Shown in pieces: positions 1-13,290 of a stretch of DNA of 64,000 bases. The notes beneath the pieces are model-generated. The model was not told the origin of the DNA, searched no databases, and saw only the letters and a program-made list of their open reading frames with translations. Made by a program: the position numbers and the translations under genes. Every line of letters starts with the position of its first letter. Position 1 is the first letter of the stretch. Origin of the DNA: Glossina fuscipes (Eukaryota > Arthropoda > Insecta > Diptera > Glossinidae); the NCBI RefSeq assembly GCF_014805625.2, contig NW_023998414.1, positions 37,880,047 to 37,944,046 of the forward strand, read 5' to 3'.

Positions 1-5
1 AAACG

Positions 6-225
6 CTGTAAAATGAAATCAATTCGTTACGCAGTCGGTTTATTAGGTTTACCGCATAAGGCCGGCAAATGACGTGAAGATTTTATTATAACATACGCAC
101 GCATACACAAGCACACACTCATAAGTGCGCTGTTGACACAATTGAATAAAAGAAAAAAAACTCTCAATATCAACGTCAATGATCATCATCACTAACGTCA
201 TTATCAACGATTAGTCAATCTTGCT

Positions 226-261
<36 letters not shown>

Positions 262-1582
262 AAAAAAGAAAAAATTCTATTCTTTCGGCATAATTTTCAA
301 TCATTTTATGCTATGCCCTTGAAAAGCGTAAGAAATTTTTGATTAATATATCATCAATTTGTCTCGACTATCTATCTATCTTTTCAAAAAAGATTATGCA
401 GGAAACAAAAACAACATATATATATATATATATATATGTCCTTACAAAACACCCTTATTTCACCTCCTCCTCTCTCTTTCTCATTCTTTCTCTGTCTTTA
501 TCATTCTTCTAACTTTTTTTTTTTTTATTATTTTTTCTTTTTCTTACGTTTCTTAATTGTGGTTTTGTGATATTCATCCATCTGCTATATATATATATAT
601 ATATATGGGTATATATGTATTGATTATATATGTATATATATTATTAATGATAATTTTCCCTTTACCGTTTAGTAAATAAAGTCACGCACTCCACTTACAT
701 TCACACTGCATTACACTTATTTTGCTACATAAAGTTTAACACTTGTTATGTTAACAAGTATTTAATGAGTGTTTTCACTAATTTTGACACTTGTGTGTGT
801 AAATATTTTTAAACTGTTTAATGCACTCACACATGCACAAACACACACGGTTATATAGTTTTTGTTTCGTTGTTTTTATTTTTTTATTTTTTTTTTTTTT
901 TTTAAACATTTATTATGTCACAGTTTTTGAAAACATAATTCCACACTTAAGTAAACAGGCGCCATGCCGCCATAATTTAAGTGTCGTTAAAGTGAACCGT
1001 TTTAAGAACTGATTGATTTTCACAGATTTTAGAAAAGGACATATGTGTATGTACGTATGTTGTTCATACTTTTATTTCTACACAAATGTTTTTAGGAGAA
1101 ACGAAGCACATACACATATTTCCAAGAAACCTCTTGAACTTATCAAAAAATGAAATAAATAAATAAAATAAAACTTCTTTAAACATATTTTACTTTAAAA
1201 AAAAAAAAAAAAAAAAAAAAGGAAAAAAAAATTTTCAAAATTTTTCAAACTTCTTTTCTACCCAAGTTGCAAGAATAGATTCATACGAAAATATATTCAA
1301 CATCAACTATCTATCGTAAATAGGTTTGCTATCATCTCTAGTTTTTATCCTGAAATCCGACACTGTTCCTATGGTACTTGCACTGTTCTCTAAACCCACT
1401 GCCATTTACTGTACTTTTATAAAGTTGGAAATCTCGCTTCTCGAATTTATTCGTAAACACCTATCTCATTACGAAAGAATTTCCCACAGAATGACACTGT
1501 GTAGTTTACATTGATTTAACTTTTCTCATATATTTGCATAAAGTTAACGCATACGTTAATCCTACCTGAAGCAACTACTTAC
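6..1582 (-). other. Probable intron of the left-edge - strand gene
   Basis: On the - strand this stretch begins with a consensus donor (gtaagt, 1582-1577) and ends with a consensus acceptor (ttttacag, 13-6), so the next exon would start at position 5 and leave the window. The interior is AT-rich filler: poly-A at about 227-259, TA runs at about 418-437 and 584-605, a CA-rich stretch near 820-850, poly-T near 875-903 and poly-A near 1196-1220. Short open frames over these tracts read as low-complexity and are not genes. The splice sites are seen; the intron status is inferred. Confidence 0.45.
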
Positions 1583-1762
1583 CTTGCGCGTATCGTCATA
1601 GGAAAATCCGCTCTCGTCATCGTCATCGTTAACCTGATTGGTCAGACTAACGAGTTTTTGTGAAATTAGCATGAAATAACACATGATCAGGCAGCATAAT
1701 GCAAGACAGCAGTGGCCCGTTTTTAGCGTCAATGGACGGATGCATGAATGGATATTTTTGGC
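1583..1762 (-). CDS. Partial coding exon of an unidentified, probably membrane-anchored protein
   Basis: Sixty codons read without a stop from an acceptor-like site (tttgagag, 1770-1763) to a consensus donor (gcaag/gtaagt) at 1583/1582. The peptide starts AKNIHSCIRPLTLKTG and continues into a Cys/Leu-rich hydrophobic segment (CCLALCCLIMCYFMLI, residues 18-33). An acidic stem follows (QVNDDDDESGFSYDDTRK). Basic residues, one membrane helix and a polar stem would suit a type II signal-anchor protein such as a Golgi enzyme, but I do not recognise the family. The exon ends in phase 0, and an acceptor at 13-6 would continue it at the left edge. The true start and preceding exon are not visible. 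In-frame ATGs at residues 27 and 31 lie inside the hydrophobic segment, so they are unlikely starts. Confidence 0.5.
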
Positions 1763-1763
1763 C

Positions 1764-2500
1764 TCTCAAAATGAGATGGATTAAGTTATTTTATAGATCC
1801 TTGTCCGGAACAAAATGATTTCTTATTACATCCATATCTTAAAAATATTTTCTCGTTGGCGAAAAGGTCGGCATGATAAATGCAAACGCTTTCTTTTAGT
1901 CCTGACTGATGCCTTCGTCCTTAGGAAAAACAAAGTTATGAAGATTAAAATTGAATCTTCTTTTTGGTCCCGTACGGTAGGTTAAAATTATTTTATGTAT
2001 GGTAAGATCGGGTCAAATAATTTGTGACGGTGTAATTTTTTGATCTCATTCGAAGATGTAACAGCTGCCTTCGAATGGGAGTTGGGGAATAAGTAAATCT
2101 ATCGGCAGGTCGGTATTGAAAATGGGCCAAATCGGTCGAAGGATGCGCATGCAATGCCACCTAAACTAGTACTGGAACTTCATTAAACATATATTTCGAG
2201 TATTTACAATTTCGTGAGACTAAAGGACTAAAGCCTAAATAAAAGCTGGGCTCAAATGAAATGAGATTTTAAATTATAACGACCATCACGGGATAATCTA
2301 CCACCAATGCATACCAGAATTTTATATTGTTTTGTCAGAGAAGATGGCTAAAGACCCTTTTCTTTCTTTTAATTTAAAACTTGACTGCAAATCGATCCTT
2401 TACAACAACAAAATTCGATAAAATCCATTATCACTAGAACTAGAGTCTTTTCTTGTTAATGCATTGCTTGAAAGGATTTCTTAAAAAGTTTTTTTTTTCA

Positions 2501-2531
<31 letters not shown>

Positions 2532-3235
2532 GTGGATACAAGCATTCGAGAAGAGGAAGTATTTTTATAGCAAAAACCTTCGTATCTAAATAATTTGATA
2601 ATATTGACTTATAAAACAAGACTTAATATTAAAAGGCTTTGACATATTTGCAAATCAAGTTGAGTTAAAAGAATGGCAAGGGCCAGGGTGAGAGAGAGAG
2701 AGAGAGTGAGTTGCTGGGTAGGGGGGACGGAATAAAGGACATAAAATGAATCCCTTAAGTCTTTAGTGTCAAATGGCCAACAAAACTGATGCATAATAAG
2801 TGGAGGATAGCATTGAAAAAGGTTTACAATTGGTTTTCTCTTTTATAAAAATTATCTATACAGGTTCGGTAAATATTTACGGTGCGGCTAAGCCGGTATG
2901 AAACAATTTACAAAAGTAAAAGAAAAAAAAAAAAAAAAAGAATGAAGAAAATAGTAAAGTAAATGCAGAGGAATCGACCAGCAGCAAACCATAATCAACC
3001 TCAGTGGCCAGAAATCACATTTATATATAGCCGAGGAATACACATCTGTGGGAACTGATTAAATGGGTACGTGTCGATTTTATATAAAATATTAAAAACC
3101 AGATGAATAAACAGAAGACGAAGGAAGAAAGCAAATCAAAAGGAAAAAAGGATATCCGTTAATCATGTGTAAGAATAATGAAAACTCTAGTCTAACCAAT
3201 GAATGATAAGGCAAAGGTGCCAATGTATATGTACG

Positions 3236-3266
<31 letters not shown>

Positions 3267-3326
3267 GTGTCTCTCGTGTAACGTATTAAATTGATAATAT
3301 ATATAACATAAAATAATAATATAATA
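1764..3326. other. Intergenic or intronic AT-rich DNA, no gene seen
   Basis: Contains a decayed dispersed-repeat fragment at about 2030-2300, poly-T at about 2506-2532, a GA-rich microsatellite at about 2691-2708, poly-A near 2923-2939 and a TA array at about 3236-3263. A short frame between an acceptor-like site near 2863 and a donor-like site near 2896 is open but too short to call. Confidence 0.6.
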
Positions 3327-3762
3327 GGTTGGAGGGAAAGTTCTATCGTATTTTATTCATATACTTTGCTTTAAAACAAACCCAAAAAAATTTAATGTGA
3401 TCTCCAACAGTTATATGATGAATGCCTAAAACTTCTGCAATTTCTCGACTTGTTAACTATGAATTATTTTCCAACATGGATCGCGAAACATTTTCGATCA
3501 CTTTCTTAAATTTTCTAAACCATCTTTGAAAAGTACGAACATTTACAAAAGCTTTTCCAAATACCGTAGTGTCATAAATGCACTTTATCTACTGACATCA
3601 CAAATAAATGATGAACAGTAAAAAAAAGACTCATTTTATATTATACAGCAGCTAAAAAAATAAATAAAAAAAATTCGAATGACTCACTAGCCAGATGTTG
3701 TTTTTTATTTACAAGAAAAATTCTTTGCCTAATTAAAATACGACAGAACTTTCCCTCCAATC
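3327..3762 (-). mobile_element. Internally deleted mariner element with both inverted repeats
   Basis: The two ends are near-perfect inverted repeats: the left end reads ggttggagggaaagttct and the right end is its reverse complement with a G/A difference near the tip; the match extends about 28 bp. Each end is flanked by TA, the mariner target duplication. Between them, the - strand encodes a mariner transposase piece, including the helix-turn-helix stretch LTSREIAEVLGIHHITVG, preceded by WFRKF and LEN-like text with stop codons. The element is 436 bp against about 1.3 kb for a complete mariner, and only part of the N-terminal DNA-binding half remains. It is non-autonomous, but could have been mobilised in trans while the ends were intact. 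Confidence 0.85.
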
Positions 3763-3764
3763 TA

Positions 3765-5085
3765 ATAGTTTAAACTTAGATATCATATAAACCAAGGCAA
3801 TGTATAGCGTATCGCATCGAAACTTTCTTTTGTGTTTTATCGAAGCCATGTTATGCGAGGAAGTATAATATAAATCAAGCCAATATGCACCGTGTTATAT
3901 CGAAACTGAGTGCAATTTGGAACATTTTAAAACTCAAATTTCGTCTCAAACATTTATATAAATAAAGTTAATTTCAAGTTTTTATAAAAAAAGCACTACT
4001 TCGCTTAATACAGTTATGCATATGATAATTTTTCGCAATAAATCTTTATATAGGGTGTAGGTCCTTGGGTCAAAATATGTCAATGTGCCAAAGTTCATCA
4101 CAAATAGGTTGAACAAAAATCCATATATGGACATGGACATGGGCATTAGGCGGACAAACGGTCAGCAAAACTTAGATCGATTCGGAAAGCGATTATGAAC
4201 CGAATTTATCTCAAGTTCCTTTGGGTGTTGCGTTCGCTCGCACAAATACAATATTCCCTGCACCATAAGTGATATCACGTATAGAAAATTCAGTTGAACA
4301 AATAATCTGAAATCGTGTGTTACATCAAATTCGCACATTTCGTATCGGGCTGAACAAGTGCCATGTGATACGAGGCATACCTGTCTGTTATATGTTATAT
4401 GGTAACATATGTGTTGAGAATTTAAGGTAACATCCGGTCAATTTGTTGGTATTGTTCAGGAACATTTCACAGAAAAAAAGGAAGAAAAAGAAAAAAAGTA
4501 AAAATTAAAAAAAAGAATTTATAATAAAAATATATAAAAATAAAAAAAAAATTTTTTTTTAATAAAAAAAAATAATAATAATAATAATAATAAAGTTTGA
4601 GTTTAGTTGGTCTTAGATTAAAACAGATTTTGTGAAAATAATCTTGGAAGAACTAATGCCAAAAGGAAAGATTGAATATGTTATTGTTTTTTAGGCGTTT
4701 TCTAAGAGAATAACGCACACAGGTTCCGGTTTAACAAAATCGATTTAAAGATATTAAAATCGACAAAAAATGCTGGTAAAAATATTTTTGGATTTACTTT
4801 AATACTATTACATATCCGAGTAAACATGCCAAAAAAAAAAAAAAAAAAACAATTCGTCTATAGACATGCATTTATCAACACACTGTTACACAATTGGGAA
4901 ATAGAATTTGTGAAGCTGCATAATACAGATAGCATCTACTCCCCTGTTTGGAGTTGGCTTACCATCATGATACGATTTTGCATTCACTCTAATTAGTCTG
5001 ATTAAATAAATGTCAAAGGACTTGCTTGTGCGGGTACAGATTTTTTTTTGATTTTTTTTGTTTATTGCTGTTGTTGCTGTTGTTG

Positions 5086-5121
<36 letters not shown>

Positions 5122-7380
5122 TTATATAACATATTCCCTACTTCGGTGTAAAACTAAACAAGGATATCATGTAACAGGCAGTAAACGAAAGGAACCAATG
5201 ATCCGAATATTCAGATAACAGCTTATTGTCACTAAATTCACACCATTGCAAGCATTTGGAAAATAAATCGCCGTAAATGGCAAACGGAGATGAGACGAAA
5301 TAGGGTGCTTGGCCGTATATAATAAATAGGTTCCTCTGCATTAAAGTAGAGCAAAATCAGATAGCTCGGCTTAAATGAAATCATAGACATTTCAAGAGTT
5401 TTCTAATACTTTTACTTTATTGACACTTTTGGGTAAATTTATGCAACAAAGGACAGGAAACGCTTGGCAACAATACAAATTCAAAATAGAATGCGAAAAT
5501 TTCTGAAGCCTCATTTGTCTAATACCTGTTACAAGGCTTCCCTGAGTGAGAAACGAATCACTCTCACTCTCACTCTCACTCTCACTGTCACTCTCGCTTA
5601 CTTACTGCACTACCCATCGGCACCATTCCACCCGTTCGATAATTGACATAAAAAAAAAATAAAAAAAATGAATAAATAAATAAAAAAATCCCTTAAATTT
5701 CCTTCCACTTCTTTGCAAGCGCACATTACTGAAAATCTATTCAAATGTAAAATTACAATTACTTCAGTCAACATAAATACAACAAATAATAACGAGACAT
5801 GTGTAATTTACTCGAGTAAACTTGAAAATATACGAAAAAAACAAAAAAAAAAACAGAAAAAAATGTTAAGTAAATGTTATTGCTACAATGAAATGGATAC
5901 ATTTACCAAAAAAAAATTTTTTTTTTTTTTTTGTTTGCACATGAAGGGGAACCAAGTAACATTAACACATACTTATTATCAGATGACATTGTAAAATTAT
6001 TTGCAAATAAATATCAGGTGACATCGTGTACAAAAATACATCAAAATTAACCGAAAATGTTAAATGAGTGTAAGATGAAAAAAACAAAAAAAAAAAAAAA
6101 AATAAAGACAAAAAAGAAATGATACAACCAGACAAACGAGAATGTTAATGTCGGTGAGTATCAATCGCAATCGACCCTACTTTACCGAGTGCTGAACCGT
6201 TCATTTGTACGGAAAGAAAAAAATCTGCGTCTCTTGCTCTTATTATATAAGCAAAGAAATGTCAGATTATTGAGGAAATTATGCGCAATATTATGTAATC
6301 ATCAGATTATATATATATATATATGTATTTTTATTAAACATAAACTGTCAGCTGTCATATTATTTTTTTATTTTTTTTATTTTTTTTTTTTGTGAGAAAT
6401 GGGAGGGGGCGGGAACTCATCTCATGCGTACATTTCGGATTATTATGAGAGATATCTGTCGAATTCATCGCATGCATGATTTCATTTTGCGAAAGACTCT
6501 CATAAATAGTGCTAAAGCTCCCTGAAACGCAATCACAAAGCGTGTAAAATTTATATTAAAAGCAACTACCTCTAGCCATAGAGAGATCAAAGCTCTGAAT
6601 TCCATTAATTGAAAGAAAGAAGAAAATTTTTATTTCAATTCAAGCGTAACCCAATCACAATTCGAAAACTATATGAATTCGCCAAAGTCTTGATTTTCTA
6701 ATCAAGTCACCTTCAGTTTATGTGCGATACTTGATCACATAAAAGAGGGGAAAGCCATTCAGTCGAAATATGAATAGTATATGTATATAGTACCATGGAT
6801 ATCGTGTATCGTGTATAACATATTACTCAACTTGTGATTTTTGTAAAGACATTCATAGCCCTTCCAAAGGAACTGCCCTAACATCACGCCTTCTTTACAA
6901 CACTGTTATTCAACTTAGCAAAATTTTGAACACAAAAACGCAAGAATTACAATTTTGAAGTGAAAAATCCAAAGAAGAGATAACGAGTAAAAAAAGATTT
7001 GAGGCGAATTTGATTCCCGCTTTCAAGTGACTCTTCATTGCACCTTTCTATCTCTATTCTCAATTATTTGAGAATTTTAAAATGTCTACAGTGCTGAATA
7101 TAAAAATGGCCTGAACTTCGATCTCTTCAATATACAGGCAAAGTGTTTGCATAACACATAAGTACGTCTCTTACCATTCGACCGGATGGGTGAGCGAGAC
7201 AAATGGGTAAAGTAGATCCTAAAATCTCTCTAAAGCAAAGCATATAAGAATGCGTGGGAATGAAAAAATAGCATCACAAAATTATCTACATTTGCACCCT
7301 AAACCAACTGTAGTATATTAAGGATGTGTGTAAAAACCAAGAAGAATTTGAGAAAGACCGACCTTTTACTACATCGATCT
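3765..7380. other. Repeat-derived AT-rich DNA, no gene seen
   Basis: From 3780 to 4440 there are scattered variants of a motif like cgtgttatatcgaaac, suggesting a decayed repeat; similar text recurs near 6800. Also present are poly-A runs at 4830-4849 and 6080-6102, a TA array at about 5088-5117, and a CTCTCA repeat at about 5562-5600. Open frames here (for example 5138-5341 on -) have no recognisable domain. Confidence 0.55.
4060..4300. mobile_element. INE/mini-me-like dispersed repeat, decayed copy
   Basis: Shows the family pattern in order: a GACA-rich block (gcggacaaacggtcag), then cttagatcgattcgg, a second half-copy of that motif (gattatgaaccgaat), then ctcaagttcctttgggtgttg and a run ending in a degenerate caccataagtg. 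The order matches copies near 13130, 50060 and 60340. Confidence 0.5.
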
Positions 7381-7660
7381 ATTCAGAAAGATCTCTTGCA
7401 TCGATTTAAGCTTCTATGACCGTCCGTAGGTTTGTCTGTCTTCTGTTCTTGTCTTCAGCCTGTAGATTGCAAATTTTTGAGATATGATCGATGAAATTTG
7501 TTACGTTAACACATTTTGGCCCAACGGTGAAGGCTATTGAAAATGATTCGAATCGGAGCACTTTTTCGACTACGTTCCTTATAAAGCCTAATTTTGATAG
7601 GCCGTTATATGGAAATATGTAGGGCATGTAGGGCTTTTAATTATCTCTTCTCTATTAATG
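7370..7660. mobile_element. INE/mini-me-like dispersed repeat, inverted copy
   Basis: Reads in the orientation opposite to the 50 kb copy. It has cgatctattcagaaagatc, then a GTCY block (cgtccgtaggtttgtctgtc), tagattgcaaatttttgaga, and ttgaaaatgattcgaatcgg. The - strand open frame over it (7406-7627) is therefore repeat-derived and not a gene. Confidence 0.5.
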
Positions 7661-8589
7661 CAATAGTCCAAGGAATTAGTCTTCAAAAATATAATCCAAA
7701 CAGTAGAATTCACTGATAACATCGGTAGAAGAAATTTCACAACTTCAAGTTACTCAGTGAAAGCAAATCTTAAATGTTTCCGACAGATTGCTGGATAACC
7801 TGATCAGTACAAGTTCAGAAGAGGAAATAATAAGCGCAAAGAAACGAACGAATCTATCGTCAACATACATGGACAGACGTATTAGGCAGAAAATAGTATG
7901 TATCGTAATGATTGCTTCACCCCATAGGAGTCTAGAAGGATTATTTTCTCTCTTCATGCTTTGAAAACATCTAAACCGGTATCGTTTCTAGAAACAAAGT
8001 GCTAGAGTTCCATATGTCATACTGCTAATCTTTTGAATTTTTAAAGTGAATAAAATTGAAATTTGAAGCGAAAAGTGGACAGTGATTAAGAAAATGAATC
8101 GTTCTTTAAAAGGACGTCAGATAATAGATACAAGCAAAGCAGTGCGAACATATCATTGCAGGCCATTGCTGAAAAACGTTTTTTGCATGAAAAAATAATA
8201 ATTCTATCGACTTAAAATCTACTCACGTCACGCAATTTACACTTGTTTTCAACTTTTTCAAAAATATTTTAATTCTTTGTCGAAAGGCGTTTTACTTTTC
8301 TAAAGCTGCATTCCTTTGTTTTGTTGCTTCTTATACTTGGATTTTATCCGTGAAAGAAAAAGTACGAAATAAGTGAAGCGTATGACGTAAAGTGATTGTA
8401 AGTTTTCATTTGCAAGCACAAAGGTCAAGTCCAATCGATCAACCGAGACGCCTACATTTCATAAAATATTTCACTACTTGTACGCTTGTATTGCCTTAAG
8501 CTGATGGACAAAAGTATTTTTGGCAGATAAACTGATTGTTAGCGTACTGCAGATAACTTTAACAATTTTTGTTTACATTATAACCTCCA

Positions 8590-8970
8590 TTAAATTGGTG
8601 GGGACTACAAAGACTGTGACAAAAGTAGTAATAGCACTATGATGACCCGTGGCCCGCCATTAAGTACCCCACACCTCTCTATAATTCTCTATTCATATTA
8701 CGATTCTTCTTCTTTAATAGTGGTTTGTATGGGACGCCGTCGCAAAAGCGAACCATTATCGGTAGCTTTCGTCCTTCCGTCAATGCTCGTCAGTTTACTA
8801 GGGTTCATTGCAACATCTCAAAAATTGGCGACTGGTAGGTGTAGAGCAAAAGAAAACTTGATGGACAGACGGACAGACAAGCTTATAACGATTTAGAAAG
8901 TGATTCTGAATCGATTGGTATATAAAAACACAGAAACTTAATTGAACGTTGCACCCTTGCACAAGCGGCG
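8590..8970. mobile_element. INE/mini-me-like dispersed repeat
   Basis: The block gatggacagacggacagac is followed by aagcttataacgatttag, gattctgaatcgattggtat and ttgcacccttgcacaagcgg. All are family landmarks in the usual order. The + strand open frame at 8639-8896 lies inside it. Confidence 0.55.
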
Positions 8971-9326
8971 TAGCGTGTAATTATCAAAATTTCACTTGAT
9001 AACTGTTTTTCTCTCTTTGAAAAAATTATTTAAATCATAGTTTGTCATCATCATCTTTCTCGATATGCTTACTTCGAAATTGTGAAAGCTCTACCTTGCA
9101 TATAACAACAAAGAAGAAGAAAAAATTCCATAGGCCAATAACTGTTGCGAATAGCGTAATATATTTAATACGCCTCCTAAAGAAGAGCAATTACTTAGAT
9201 ATGTGTATGTACGTATTGATGTGTACGTGTGGATCATATAATCCTGATAATTACCAAAAGCAACCTACGTAAACAATGAAAAATGTCAAAGTCCAGATAT
9301 TCTCACTGTCCCCCAAACAAAAGCTA

Positions 9327-9357
<31 letters not shown>

Positions 9358-9648
9358 GACAAAAAAGGGTTAAATTATCGAGTCGGGTTAATTAGTATGA
9401 GTTCGTAAGGACGCAGAGTGACTTACTAAAGTTTGTAATTACAGACAATTAACACAACAGTCATTATGTATACAAAGGATTTGTTCTTGTAATGTTATGT
9501 TATAATAAAACTTGTAAAAAATAACAGTCAGTCAATATTATTTCAAACGCAAAGACAAACAAGACCGTTATGTCAACATAGGCCTTACGTCTGTGCAAGA
9601 GTAATAAGGAAAGGACAAATCACTCTATCACTATGTATACACATACAC

Positions 9649-9699
<51 letters not shown>

Positions 9700-12600
9700 T
9701 ATAAATATATATTTCTCGCTACAATTATTTCAAATTAGACTTTTTTTCACACTTGTGTGAATTAGACACAATCTTACCAAAGCATATTTTTCCTTTATTT
9801 AAGCGCGCTCCGTATGTGGCGCTAACGAATTCACGCTGCGTCAATACAAATGTTGACACAACAAAAATCAAACCGAACGCAACTTTTCAAATTACAAGAG
9901 GAGCAGCACAATTTATATCAAATATCACACCACGCGATGATTTGTTAATAATGATTGCATTAGTATGGCCATGTGCGTGTATAAGTGTGTGCTTAGCATT
10001 TACGGTGTTCCTATATATATATGTATATATATATAAAATTTTGTTTAAAAACAAAAAACAAAAAAAACAAAAAAAAAAAATCTTTTTTGTTAAACGGCAA
10101 TGAATTGAATTTATTCACGTTGTGTCCTGCAAAAGGACTCAGCATGGTCTTAAAAAATAGAAGAAAAAAAAAATTTAAATGTATTTTTTACGTCACATTG
10201 ATATTAAAGCTTTTTTCTCCTGTTTAAAGGGGTATATTTTGTGATAGTTGTTGTTTTTGTTGTTGTTACTGTTACAAGCAGCCGTAGAAGAAAATAAAGA
10301 GGAAACCAGAACAGCCACGTTGTGGGCTTGTGACCCCGGCCACAAATGTTGGGCTACCAAAGCAACCCTCTTGTAAAACAATAAAAAAAATAAAAAAAAT
10401 AAAAAAAAAATAAAACACATCGGAATATATTCGCTTTCCTTTCCTGTCTCCGCTACTTTATACACCATTCACCGTTCACTGAATACAATACTAAAATATT
10501 GAAAACAAAATACTGCCTCATGCGAACACTAGTCAATGCGAGCGAGGGCTTGCCGCTTCAATATATTTATTGTATTGTACAACGAACATAGGTTCAATTT
10601 TTTAATAGTGTTGCAATTGGGAAAAATTTTAAAAAACAAAAAAAAAAAAAAAAAATTTAATTCAAATAAAATTATATTACGTTTGCTTGAATGCTTATAA
10701 ATGAGTGACGTAATGTTATCACGATGGGATGAATGTCGTTGCTAAAAAACAGACGAAAGCCAAACTGGTGCTTGAGCCTTATTATCCTTTGAATGTATTG
10801 CGTATGTTTGCTCGACTATTTGAAAACATATTGCAACAAAATATTTTACACTTTACTGGAAGCGCAGCAAGACTTTACGTTGATTGAGTGATTGAGTCTC
10901 ACATTATCACACAGAGTACGTGTGTGATGCCGATTGATTGGCAAATATTAAAACGGAAATGCGCGAGAAAAAAGTTTATGAAAAAAAAAAAAAAAAACCA
11001 AAAAACGAAAAAAAGGGGAATCTGTTTAAAAAAAATTTCATGAACAAGATACTCAGGCTATATAATGAACAACACTAACTGCCAGACTTGCCGTCACCTC
11101 CTCTATACCCAAGTTCTATAAAATTGTAAAAATTTAGATTTTTGTTAAATTGCGACTACAAGCTTTCCCGGCTCCCATATGTAGACTTACCGGTTAGCCG
11201 GTCCGCGATCTACATAGCTTTGTTTAGTTCAATATCTTCTCTAAAATTTTAATTTGATGCGCAGATCTTCACTTTAGGTAGATATGCAGCTGATTGAATA
11301 GAAAAAGTTCGTCAACAATTTAGATCGAAGACGAAAAATTCAATAAGAAAATATCGATTAACTGGCTTGCTACTAACTGACTTATACCGGGACCATCCAA
11401 ACTTCACGAATTTATTTAGTGGTTCGTGTGCGAAGCAAAAGAGGCTCCAACAAGTGAAAAGGCTTTGGACATTTATCAGATCGGTTCAAGCGTAATGATC
11501 AAATTTCCAAAATATTTTTTTAATGAATATTTTCCGGCTGAGTTGAAACGACATCCATTTTGTTATATATATATATAACAATATATAGAATACAACATAT
11601 ATAACAATATATGGAATAAAGGTTGGATTTCTGCTAAAGGCTCCTAAACGATTTTTTGAAACTTCATCCCTTAGCTACCAACAAAATTTCTCACAGCGTA
11701 TGTAATCTTGTTAACGGTAAGTTGACATTCTCCAGTGTTGCTCCCCGGATCATCATAACACAGCTTTTCATCGATGATCATGATCGTAATGTTATTTTTA
11801 TACCAAATTTTCAAAAGGACAATAAAGTCTCAGTTGGAAAGGGCGGGCGTATGTGTTTTACAATCGATAACAAAGTCTACCAGGCAGATCAGCACAATCT
11901 TAGAATGCGGATAAAGTTTTATAGTCAGTCAGTAATCAATCGTTTTCAACAATTGTTCATTATTGCATCAATTTTAAGCTGACATCCACTCAATGCTGCT
12001 TAATGTATGCTGCGTCTAGTAATCAGACTTATTGGTTAGGTCACGCATCCGAAAAGATCGCAAAACCGTTTACTGATCCACGTTGAGTTTATATGACCGT
12101 ACTCATGCGCCTGTTTGAGTGATTTGACCAACAACAACAACATCAATGTCGGAGCAGAGTATCTACGAGATGAACCCATCGTTTTGGAAATTTCCATTGG
12201 ATACATATATTACGTACATAGAGTAATATTAGGAAACTTTTCTGAGCTCTATATATATATATATATTGCATTCAGATATCAATTTAAGTTGGAAAATAAA
12301 CGAATTAAGACGCATGATAAGTGTATAAGTTTGAATTTAACTTCAAATAGATGAAGTGATACCAATGGTTAGCAAGAGAAAGAGTCTTTGTCAATTATGA
12401 ACCTTTGTCTCTTCTTTCTTTTTTATCTCGCACGCCTTTTCCTTAACATTACTTAAAACAACATCTGCTTTCAAATAAAAAAGAAAAAAAAAAATATGTC
12501 AAATCAACACCTTTTTGAGAATTTCTTAAATCAGTCAAAATTTCATTGTTTACTCGCAGCACGTGTTTATCAAGACTTATTACGTTTGTAATGTTGTGTC

Positions 12601-12890
12601 ATACCTTTAAAAGTATCCCAAGTTTATAAACGAAACTGTAAAGAGATTTTAAAGAAACAATTAAATCAAATTATAATCGAGCATAGCCGGCCGTTGAAAA
12701 CCCTACACTACTAGTCGCTTACTACAGTCATTCATTCATTTTCGCGATATATAATAATTTTTGTTTTTTTTTTTTTTTTTTTTTTTGTAGACAGACAGAC
12801 TTTTCATGAAGGCACTCATATTGCACGATGTTTAACGGGTCAACTAACTTGATTCAAATTTAGAAAACTTCATTTATTTGTCGAGGATTT
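8971..12890. other. AT-rich spacer with microsatellites, no supported gene
   Basis: Holds poly-A at 9332-9357, a long TA array at about 9655-9713, poly-A tracts at 10040-10080, 10380-10412 and 10980-10997, and poly-T at 12765-12786. Open frames at 9753-10103 and 11656-11982 have mixed composition for part of their length, but no recognisable domain, splice support or upstream context. A small ATG frame with a good start context at 12146 (MSEQSIYEMNPSF) stops after 26 codons. Confidence 0.5.
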
Positions 12891-13290
12891 TATTATTTTT
12901 CAGTTGCTTTCGGAAGTGCTTGCTCTTCATGAGAGCCTCTTTATACGATGCGACCCAAAAAAATGGTTCAATTTTCATCATAAACTATTTCCCATACAAT
13001 CCTTGTATGCGATGATGTCGAATATATATAGATCAACCTGATCCAACATTGATGCAGTTACGATTTATTCCAAATTACTCTTAGGAATTTTCTGACCCAA
13101 AAATTCCGGTCCTCAAATTGAACACAAAAATACGTGGACAGACATCAGATAGATAGATGGACAAGCAAGCTTAGAAATATGCAGTAAGTGATTATAAATG
13201 AATCGGTTTAATAAGACGTGTACGTATCTCAAGTTCTTCTGGATGTTGCCTACATTCGCACAAGCTTGGCATACTCTGTACGGTAAGTGA
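12890..13290. mobile_element. Composite dispersed repeat copy
   Basis: The left part (cttgtatgcgatgatgtcg, then agatcaacctgatccaac) resembles text at 14880-15180 and 43150-43290. It runs into the GACA block (cgtggacagacatcagatag) and the later landmarks (gattataaatgaatcgg, cttctggatgttgcctac) of the INE-like family. The two halves may belong to one longer element. Confidence 0.45.

Noticed and set aside
359..556. Small ORFs such as this one, and many others over TA, TG or poly-A/T tracts (for example 6189-6395, 25131-25319, 62158-62367)
   Set aside because: Their translations are Ile/Tyr, Val/Cys or Lys/Phe runs imposed by simple repeats, with no start context or splice support.
11656..11982. 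108-codon + strand ORF
   Set aside because: Mixed composition but no start context, domain or neighbour support; open frames of this size occur by chance in tens of kilobases.
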